A stretch of DNA of 64,000 bases from Pseudomonas thivervalensis (lineage in GTDB: Bacteria; Pseudomonadota; Gammaproteobacteria; Pseudomonadales; Pseudomonadaceae): positions 113,124-177,123 of the forward strand of contig NZ_LHVE01000010.1 in assembly GCF_001269655.1 (NCBI RefSeq), in the 5' to 3' direction. The position numbers and the translations under genes were made by a program. Position 1 is the first letter of the stretch, and each line of letters opens with the position of its first letter. The notes under the pieces are model-generated. The model was given only the letters and a program-made list of their open reading frames with translations, ran no database searches and was not told where the DNA came from. Positions 58,263 to 64,000 of the stretch are shown piece by piece.

Positions 58263-58369
58263 GATCGTTCCCACGCTCTGCGTGGGAATGCCTCTGGGGA
58301 CGCTCCGCGTTCCGCTTTGGGACGCAGAGCGTCCCGGGCTGCATTCCCACGCGGAGCGTGGGAACGATC
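58263..58369. repeat. class D palindromic repeat
   Basis: GATCGTTCCCACGC and its inverse GCGTGGGAACGATC enclose a smaller pair (GGGACGCTCCGCGTTCC, GGGACGCAGAGCGTCCC). It differs from classes A to C and sits between hydA and preT. Confidence 0.85.
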
Positions 58370-58433
58370 AAGGCGACCGAAAAAAACCACTGCCCACCAG
58401 AGGCAGCACCTCAAACACCGTGAGGCCCATTCC

Positions 58434-59801
58434 ATGATCCAGCCCTTGAGTCACCTCCCCCATTCCCAGGAAGACCCGGCCACCCTCGCCGCCCGCTTCA
58501 GCGACCTGGCGCCGCCGCTCAACGCGCGCCAGGCCCACCTGGAAGCGTCCCGTTGCCTGTACTGCTACGACGCGCCCTGCGTGAACGCCTGTCCCAGCGA
58601 GATCGATATTCCTTCGTTCATTCGCAACATCCATCAGGACAATGTCCAAGGCGCGGCGCAGAAAATCCTCTCGGCCAACATCCTCGGGGGCAGTTGCGCC
58701 CGGGTCTGCCCCACGGAGGTGCTGTGCCAACAGGCCTGCGTGCGCAACAACGCCCATGAATGCGCGCCGGTGTTGATCGGCTCGCTGCAACGCTATGCGG
58801 TGGATAACGCCCACTTCAGCGGCCACCCGTTCCAACGGGCCGCCACCACCGGCAAGCGCATCGCCGTGGTCGGGGCCGGGCCGGCGGGGTTGTCGTGCGC
58901 CCACCGCAGTGCGATGCACGGCCATGACGTGGTGATTTTCGAAGCCCGCGACAAGGCCGGCGGCCTCAACGAATATGGGATCGCCAAGTACAAACTGGTG
59001 GACGACTACGCCCAACGTGAACTGGACTTCCTGCTGGGCATCGGCGGCATCGAAATCCGTCACGGTCAGAGACTCGGCGAAAACCTGAGCCTGAGCGACT
59101 TGCATCAACAATTCGACGCGGTATTCCTCGGCCTCGGCCTGGCCGCCAGCAAACAACTGGGCCTGAGCGACGAACAGGCACCGGGGCTGCTGGCCGCCAC
59201 CGAGTACATCCGCGAACTGCGCCAGGCCGACGACCTCAGCCAGTTGCCCGTGGCCGACCGTTGCATCGTCCTCGGTGCCGGCAACACCGCCATCGACATG
59301 GCCGTGCAGATGGCTCGCCTCGGCGCCCGGGACGTCAACCTGGTCTACCGTCGGGGCCTGGAAGACATGGGCGCGACCTTGCATGAGCAAGACATCGCCA
59401 AGGCCAATCAGGTGCGCCTGCTGACCTGGGCCCAACCGCAACAGGTGTTGCTCGATGACGCCGGGCACGTGTGCGGCATGCGCTTTTCCCGTACCCACCT
59501 GGAAAACGGCCGACTGGTCATCGGCGCCGAGACCTTCGACCTGCCCGCCGACGCCATTTTCAAAGCCATCGGCCAAGCCTTCGACGACAGCGCGCTGGTG
59601 GACCCACTGGCCCGGGAACTCAAGCGCCAGGACGGGCGGATTCTGGTGGACGAACACCTGCGCACCAGTGTTCCCGGGGTCTACGCCGGCGGCGATTGCA
59701 CCAGCCTCGACCAGGACCTCACCGTGCAGGCCGTGCAGCACGGCAAGCTCGCCGCCGAGGCGATCAACGCTCAACTGATGCTCAACGTGGAGGCTGCGTA
59801 A
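58434..59801 (+). CDS. preT: dihydropyrimidine dehydrogenase, NAD-binding subunit (PreT/PydX)
   Basis: 455 residues. N-terminal cysteine clusters (CLYCYDAPCVNACPSEIDIP, then GGSCARVCPTEVLCQQACV) bind [4Fe-4S] centres; an FAD site follows (VVGAGPAGLSCAH near 145) and an NAD site (VLGAGNTAIDMAVQMARLG near 280). With PreA it reduces uracil and thymine to the dihydro forms, the first step of reductive pyrimidine breakdown. The ATG at 58434 has GAGG nine bases upstream; the longer frame is repeat sequence. It ends immediately before preA. Confidence 0.93.
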   Translation: MIQPLSHLPHSQEDPATLAARFSDLAPPLNARQAHLEASRCLYCYDAPCVNACPSEIDIPSFIRNIHQDNVQGAAQKILSANILGGSCARVCPTEVLCQQACVRNNAHECAPVLIGSLQRYAVDNAHFSGHPFQRAATTGKRIAVVGAGPAGLSCAHRSAMHGHDVVIFEARDKAGGLNEYGIAKYKLVDDYAQRELDFLLGIGGIEIRHGQRLGENLSLSDLHQQFDAVFLGLGLAASKQLGLSDEQAPGLLAATEYIRELRQADDLSQLPVADRCIVLGAGNTAIDMAVQMARLGARDVNLVYRRGLEDMGATLHEQDIAKANQVRLLTWAQPQQVLLDDAGHVCGMRFSRTHLENGRLVIGAETFDLPADAIFKAIGQAFDDSALVDPLARELKRQDGRILVDEHLRTSVPGVYAGGDCTSLDQDLTVQAVQHGKLAAEAINAQLMLNVEAA

Positions 59802-61076
59802 ATGGCCGATCTGTCGATTGTCTTCGCTGGCATCAAAGCCCCCAATCCGTTCTGGCTGGCCTCCGCGCCGCCCACCGACAAGGCCTACAACGTCGTCCGT
59901 GCCTTCGAGGCCGGCTGGGGTGGCGTGGTCTGGAAAACCCTCGGTGAGGATCCGGCGGCGGTGAACGTGTCATCGCGCTACTCGGCCCACTACGGGGCCA
60001 ATCGCGAGGTGTTGGGCATCAACAACATCGAGCTGATCACCGACCGTTCGCTGGAGATCAACCTGCGGGAAATCACCCAGGTGAAGAAGGACTGGCCAGA
60101 CCGGGCGTTGATCGTCTCACTAATGGTGCCCTGCGTCGAAGAGTCCTGGAAGAACATCCTGCCCCTGGTGGAAGCCACCGGCGCCGACGGCATCGAGCTG
60201 AACTTCGGCTGCCCCCACGGCATGCCGGAACGGGGCATGGGCGCGGCGGTCGGCCAGGTGCCCGAATACGTCGAGCAAGTGACCCGCTGGTGCAAGACCT
60301 ACTGCTCGCTGCCGGTGATCGTCAAGCTCACGCCGAACATCACCGACATCCGCGTCGCCGCCCGCGCGGCCCATCGGGGTGGTGCGGATGCGGTGTCGTT
60401 GATCAACACCATCAACTCCATCACCAGCGTCGACCTGGACCGCATGGTCGCCCTGCCCAGCGTCGGCAGCCAGAGCACCCACGGCGGTTACTGCGGTTCG
60501 GCGGTCAAGCCGATCGCGCTGAACATGGTCGCGGAAATCGCCCGCGACCCGCAGACCCGGGGCTTGCCGATCTGCGGCATCGGCGGCATCGGCAGTTGGC
60601 GCGACGCCGCGGAATTCATCGCCCTGGGCAGCGGCGCGGTGCAGGTCTGCACGGCGGCGATGCTGCATGGTTTTCGCATCGTCGAAGAGATGAAGGACGG
60701 CCTGTCACGCTGGATGGACAGCCAGGGTCACGCCAACCTGCAGGCGTTCTCCGGTCGCGCGGTGGGCAACACCACCGACTGGAAGTACCTGGACATCAAC
60801 TACCAGGTCATCGCCAAGATCGATCAAGAGGCCTGCATCGGTTGCGGGCGCTGCCACATCGCCTGCGAAGACACCTCACACCAGGCCATCGCCAGCCTCA
60901 AGCAGGCGGACGGCACCCATGTGTATGAGGTGATCGACGACGAATGCGTGGGCTGTAACCTGTGCCAGATCACCTGCCCGGTGCAGGACTGCATCGAGAT
61001 GGTGACGGTGGACACCGGCAAGCCGTTTCTGGATTGGAATCATGATCCGAGGAATCCCTATCATGTCACTGCTTGA
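59802..61076 (+). CDS. preA: dihydropyrimidine dehydrogenase, catalytic subunit (PreA/PydA)
   Basis: 424 residues. An FMN-binding dihydroorotate-dehydrogenase-like barrel with the catalytic cysteine in NFGCPHGMPERGMG (near 146) and KLTPNITDIRVAARAAHRGG. Two ferredoxin-type [4Fe-4S] motifs close the protein (CIGCGRCHIACEDTSHQAI, then CVGCNLCQITCPVQDC). It starts directly after the preT stop, so the two are coupled. Confidence 0.94.
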   Translation: MADLSIVFAGIKAPNPFWLASAPPTDKAYNVVRAFEAGWGGVVWKTLGEDPAAVNVSSRYSAHYGANREVLGINNIELITDRSLEINLREITQVKKDWPDRALIVSLMVPCVEESWKNILPLVEATGADGIELNFGCPHGMPERGMGAAVGQVPEYVEQVTRWCKTYCSLPVIVKLTPNITDIRVAARAAHRGGADAVSLINTINSITSVDLDRMVALPSVGSQSTHGGYCGSAVKPIALNMVAEIARDPQTRGLPICGIGGIGSWRDAAEFIALGSGAVQVCTAAMLHGFRIVEEMKDGLSRWMDSQGHANLQAFSGRAVGNTTDWKYLDINYQVIAKIDQEACIGCGRCHIACEDTSHQAIASLKQADGTHVYEVIDDECVGCNLCQITCPVQDCIEMVTVDTGKPFLDWNHDPRNPYHVTA

Positions 61077-61100
61077 AAGTTGAGGTGCCTGGGCTACCGT

Positions 61101-61194
61101 CATCGCGAGCAGGCTCGCTCCCACATTGGATTTGTGGTGAATACAAATTTTGTGTCCACCACCGATCCCCTGTGGGAGCGAGCCTGCTCGCGAA
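61101..61194. repeat. class A REPIN, inverted order
   Basis: ATCGCGAGCAGGCTCGCTCC on the left and GGGAGCGAGCCTGCTCGCGA on the right, between the convergent preA and TetR genes. Confidence 0.88.
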
Positions 61195-61219
61195 GGGGCC
61201 ATCAGCTCCCACACAAACC

Positions 61220-61840
61220 TCAAGGCTCCAACCCAATCCCCCGCAAAATCACACTGGTCACCGTCTGCACCGCCCGTTCGAACTGCATGTCAGACAGCGG
61301 CTGGTGGTCGTTGAGGATGTTGATCTGATGGTCGAAGTCGGCGTAGTGCTGGGTCGAGGCCCAGATCATGTAGAGCAGGCTTGAAGGCTCCACCGGCAGG
61401 ATGCGTTTGTCCTCCACCCACTGGTGGATTTTCGCTTCCTTCATCTTGGCCCAGTCATAGAGGCTGGCGTCCAGCGCCTGGCCCAGGGTCGGGGCGCCGT
61501 GGATGATCTCGTTGGCCCAGACCTTGGAGCCGTAGGGCCGACTGCGGGAGTGGTTCATCTTGGCGCGGATGTAGCTGCTGAGCACCACCCGCGGGTCGTC
61601 GAACATTTCGAAGCACAAGGCGTCCTGTTTCCAGACTTCCAGCAGGTCGAACAGCACGGCGCTGTACAGTTCGCTCTTGGTGCTGAAGTAGTAATGCAGG
61701 TTGGAACGCGGCAATTGCACTTCGGCGGCGATGTCGGCCATGGCGGTGCTGCCGAAACCTTTCTCGGCAAAGACTTTCTCGGCGGCCAACAGGATTTTCT
61801 CGACGTTACTGCGACGAATCTCGATCTTGTGATTGCCCAT
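61220..61840 (-). CDS. TetR-family regulator, RutR-like
   Basis: 206 residues. N-terminal TetR helix-turn-helix (ILLAAEKVFAEKGFGSTAM, LPRSNLHYYFSTKSELY). The C-domain (RPYGSKVWANEIIHGAPTLG, YMIWASTQHYADFDHQINIL) resembles E. coli RutR, which senses uracil and thymine. Position at the end of the pyrimidine locus supports a role as its regulator. AGGGAG lies seven bases before the ATG at 61840. Confidence 0.87.
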   Translation of the reverse strand: MGNHKIEIRRSNVEKILLAAEKVFAEKGFGSTAMADIAAEVQLPRSNLHYYFSTKSELYSAVLFDLLEVWKQDALCFEMFDDPRVVLSSYIRAKMNHSRSRPYGSKVWANEIIHGAPTLGQALDASLYDWAKMKEAKIHQWVEDKRILPVEPSSLLYMIWASTQHYADFDHQINILNDHQPLSDMQFERAVQTVTSVILRGIGLEP

Positions 61841-61922
61841 GAGGGCTCCCTGGCAACAGCGTTGATCAAGACTAGCATTCGCCCACTCTTGAAAACACCG
61901 GGGATCCCTGCGGGAAGGCTTT

Positions 61923-62094
61923 TGTGGCGAGGGAGCTTGCTCCCGCTCGGCTCTGTAGGAGCTGTCGAGTGCAACGAGGCTGCGATCTTGCCCCAGACAA
62001 TTGAGTCGCAAGCGAAAGATCAAGATCAAGATCAAAAGATCGCAGGCTTCGCCAGCTCCTACAGAACCCAGCGGGAGCAAGCTCCCTCGCCACA
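61923..62094. repeat. composite REP: class C element inside a class B doublet
   Basis: Class B arms enclose a class C pair joined by an AAGATC-rich spacer. Left junction GGCTC then TGTAGGAG; right junction CTACAG then AACCCAGC. These differ from the other composites. Confidence 0.88.
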
Positions 62095-62109
62095 AAAGCG
62101 GGTTTTGCG

Positions 62110-62452
62110 CTATGTCGACTGCCGTGCTTCGACGTTATCCAGCGCGCGGTTCGCCAACATTGTGCTCAGTTCGATCAATTGCTGTGCCCAGGGCAATGTG
62201 GCGCCTCGGACCTTCCAGGTCGAAGGCCAGGTCATTGACCATGGCATTGGCCGAGGCCAGGTTTTCGCTGAGGTTGGCGAGCAGGGTTTCGGTGTCGACG
62301 CCGTTGACGACGGTGAACAGCTGGCCGGGCTCGGCCTCGGGTTTGCTGGGTTTGGGCTTGAGGTAGGAGTCAAGGATGCGGTCGGCGGCTTTGTCGAACG
62401 CTTTTGAGCTGGATGGATCTGTATCCGGTGGGTTGGGGGTTACTTTGAACAT
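62110..62452 (-). pseudogene. DUF6124-family gene with a frameshift near its 3' end
   Basis: The ATG at 62452 (GGAG eight bases upstream) opens MFKVTPNPPDTDPSSSKAF, and the frame continues to NLASANAMVNDLAFDLEGP, typical of DUF6124 proteins in Pseudomonas. That frame then drifts and stops at 62135. The expected family ending (QQLIELSTMLANRALDNVE) is present in another frame and stops at 62110. A net +1 shift near 62183-62205 explains this, either a true mutation or a sequence error. If read as is, a 105-residue protein with an altered tail results. Confidence 0.7.
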
Positions 62453-62460
62453 AGATGAAG

Positions 62461-62588
62461 CTCCGATGCATTTAAAAGGGAGCCAACATCCCTTTCGCTA
62501 CCAAACGAATTAGGGTGGCGGCCATACGAAGGTTGGTAGACCGGGCATCGGAGCCGGCGCCTCCGAAGAGGCCCTGCGCATGGCCACC
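62461..62588 (-). promoter_or_regulatory. candidate structured leader RNA of the DUF6124 gene
   Basis: In the RNA of the minus strand, four segments interleave: GGUGGCCAU (62588-62580), CUACCAA (62539-62533), AUGGCCGCCACC (62525-62514), UUGGUAG (62504-62498). The first pairs with the third and the second with the fourth, a pseudoknot topology. A GCCUC-UUCG-GAGGC hairpin (62572-62559) lies in the first loop. A terminator-like hairpin and the ribosome binding site follow. This is a fold by eye only. Confidence 0.5.
62474..62495 (-). terminator. terminator-like hairpin before the DUF6124 start
   Basis: On the minus strand AAAGGGA-UGUUGGC-UCCCUUUU forms a 7-bp stem ending in a U-run, 21 bases before the ATG. 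The stem is short and A/U-rich. It could serve as an attenuator. Confidence 0.45.
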
Positions 62589-62838
62589 AAAAAGCGAAGT
62601 GTAGGATTGCACTTGCAAGAGATGACGCTATGCACCGATACCTGGGCTACCAAACCCGATCGCTGATTCAATCAGCGACCCGGAAACGATAGAGCCCTGG
62701 CCCAAGGCGCACAAGCCGGCGGATTCTGGCGCAGTTGTAGGTAACGGCGCAAGACAACGTAGCCCGATCCCGAACGATCCTACCTATGAATAAACACAGG
62801 CCTGTTTGGACTGGAAACAGAGCTAACAACACACCCCT
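62589..62838. other. intergenic region, no gene identified
   Basis: 250 bases upstream of the DUF6124 leader. It should contain that gene's promoter. An AATCAGCG/CGCTGATT inverted pair lies near 62660-62680. Nothing else stands out. Confidence 0.35.
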
Positions 62839-62951
62839 TGTGGCGAGGGAGCTTGCTCCCGCTGGGTGGCGAAGCCGCCCCAAAAATTTGTGCTGAAACA
62901 AAGAACCTGGGCCTGCTGCGCAGTCCAGCGGGAGCAAGCTCCCTCGCCACA
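62839..62951. repeat. class B REP doublet, simple form (shortened centre)
   Basis: TGTGGCGAGGGAGCTTGCTC and inverse, with a centre about 20 bases shorter than the other simple copies. Confidence 0.87.
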
Positions 62952-63152
62952 AGAGCCGCTTAAGCCTTCCGATCGGGGGCATTCGACTAATGTCTTAGAC
63001 CAGTCATCGCACAACTGAGCATCCTCCCCACTATTCTCAAATCCCGGATTTACCCGGCTCCACCGCCTTCGATCTTGACCTCCACCGACGAAAGCCGTTG
63101 CACCGCCTCATTTTGAAGCACGCCCGAGTTGGATAATTCCGATAATGGCCAG

Positions 63153-63181
63153 TTGACAACGAGCAGCCGCTTCCAAATAAT
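63153..63181 (+). promoter_or_regulatory. sigma-70 promoter of the porin gene
   Basis: TTGACA at 63153-63158, a 17-base spacer, then AATAAT at 63176-63181. Both elements are near consensus and the spacing is ideal. It lies 63 bases before the GTG start of the porin gene. Confidence 0.65.
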
Positions 63182-63244
63182 CCACCCCATGTTGTACGAC
63201 GACGTATGACAAATAAAAACAACAAAAAGTAAGGGAGCGCCATA

Positions 63245-64000
63245 GTGAGCACACGTGTCCGTTTTTCGCCCAACCATCGTCCAAACCGCCGTACTCTTCG
63301 CAACACCAGCCCCGCCCTGGTCCTGCTCGGTTGCAGCAGCCTTGCCGCGTTTCTGCCGATGACCGCCAGCGCCGAAGGCTTCGTCGATGACGCCAAGGCT
63401 ACGTTGAACCTGCGCAATTTCTACATCAACCGCAACTTCACCAACCCGAACAACGCCCAAGGCAAAGCCGAAGAATGGACCCAGAGTTTCATCCTCGACG
63501 CCAAGTCCGGTTTCACCCAGGGCACAGTCGGTTTCGGCGTGGATGTGCTGGGGATCTACTCGGTCAAGCTCGACGGCGGCCGTGGCACGGCGAACACGTC
63601 CCTATTGCCGGTGCATGACGACGGTCGCCCCGCCGACGACTTCGGTCGCCTCGGCGTGGCCCTCAAGGCCAAGGTCTCGAAGACTGAACTGAAGGTCGGC
63701 GAATGGATGCCGGTGCTGCCGATCCTGCGTTCCGACGACGGTCGTTCCCTGCCGCAAACCTTCCGTGGCGGCCAGGTGACGTCCACCGAAATCAACGGCC
63801 TGAGCCTCTACGGCGGCCAGTTCCGTGGCAACAGCCCGCGTAACGACGCGAGCATGGAAGACATGTCGATGAACGGCCGCGGTGCGTTCACCTCCGACCG
63901 TTTCAACTTCGGCGGCGGCGAATACGCCTTCAACGAGAAACGCACTCAGGTCGGCGTCTGGTACGCGGAACTGTCCGACATCTACCAACAGCAGTACTTC
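63245..64000 (+). CDS. OprD-family outer membrane porin (partial, 3' end beyond window)
   Basis: 252 codons are visible from a GTG with AAGGGAG eight bases upstream. A long signal peptide (cleaved after PMTASA) is followed by EGFVDDAKATLNLRNFYINR, the usual first beta-strand of Pseudomonas OprD-family channels. Later stretches GTVGFGVDVLGIYSVKLDGG, LRSDDGRSLPQTFRGG and FNFGGGEYAFNEKRTQ also fit the family. These porins admit basic amino acids, small aromatic acids and similar solutes. The subfamily cannot be settled from the N-terminal half. Confidence 0.9.
   Translation, partial: MSTRVRFSPNHRPNRRTLRNTSPALVLLGCSSLAAFLPMTASAEGFVDDAKATLNLRNFYINRNFTNPNNAQGKAEEWTQSFILDAKSGFTQGTVGFGVDVLGIYSVKLDGGRGTANTSLLPVHDDGRPADDFGRLGVALKAKVSKTELKVGEWMPVLPILRSDDGRSLPQTFRGGQVTSTEINGLSLYGGQFRGNSPRNDASMEDMSMNGRGAFTSDRFNFGGGEYAFNEKRTQVGVWYAELSDIYQQQYF

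Noticed and set aside
59802..61076. PreA might lack the catalytic cysteine because the motif after it reads GAAVGQ
   Set aside because: The active-site cysteine of dihydropyrimidine dehydrogenase belongs to the SCPH-type motif, present here as GCPHGM.

Overview
The window is a stretch of Pseudomonas chromosome, most likely from the P. fluorescens complex. The evidence is a complete hcnABC hydrogen cyanide synthase operon, a Pseudomonas-style myo-inositol (iol) operon, an OprD-family porin, and many copies of the REP/REPIN palindromes typical of these genomes. Coding density is high and no prophage, conjugative element, CRISPR array, rRNA or tRNA was seen. The only transposase-like gene is a REP-associated tyrosine transposase (RAYT).

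Layout. 1-5 kb: start of a LysR regulator, an aldo/keto reductase, a diguanylate cyclase flanked by two related periplasmic binding proteins, and a YghU-type glutathione transferase. 5-12 kb: a small membrane protein, a soluble FIST-domain chemoreceptor, a PAAR-like DUF4280 protein, an APH-like phosphotransferase plus SDR pair, and a lone Gfo/Idh/MocA dehydrogenase. 12-15 kb: an FAD protein and an XRE-cupin regulator, divergent from an EamA exporter. 15-21.5 kb: an Mrp Na+/H+ antiporter operon (fused A/B, then C to G). 21.7-27.7 kb: a DUF3995 protein, a glycine-betaine-type binding protein, small conserved proteins, a chemoreceptor and a zinc-site-degenerate DksA paralogue.

28-44 kb is the inositol locus, read leftward: iolC (fused to DUF2090), iolE, iolB, mmsA/iolA, an iolI-like gene, iolD, iolG, an iolW-like dehydrogenase, then a sugar-type ABC importer. 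The RpiR-family repressor iolR reads divergently and is followed by a GST gene. GGAA-N6-TTCC-type palindromes lie upstream of iolC and of the importer. A matching tandem pair, with the same 29-bp spacing as at iolC, lies 32 kb away in front of the lone dehydrogenase at 10.7 kb, which suggests it belongs to the same regulon.

44.8-50 kb: hcnABC, with an RsmA/RsmE-type site over the hcnA ribosome binding site, and a divergent two-component system. 50-53 kb: a DUF1652 protein, a PAS-LuxR regulator, and the RAYT embedded in its presumed cognate REPs. 53-62 kb: reductive pyrimidine catabolism (amidohydrolase, NCS1 permease, dihydropyrimidinase, PreT/PreA dihydropyrimidine dehydrogenase, RutR-like TetR regulator). 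62-64 kb: a frameshifted DUF6124 gene behind a leader that could fold into a pseudoknot followed by a terminator-like hairpin, then an OprD-family porin cut by the window edge.

REP elements fall into four sequence classes, called A to D here. Five of them are composites in which a class C element sits inside a class B element.
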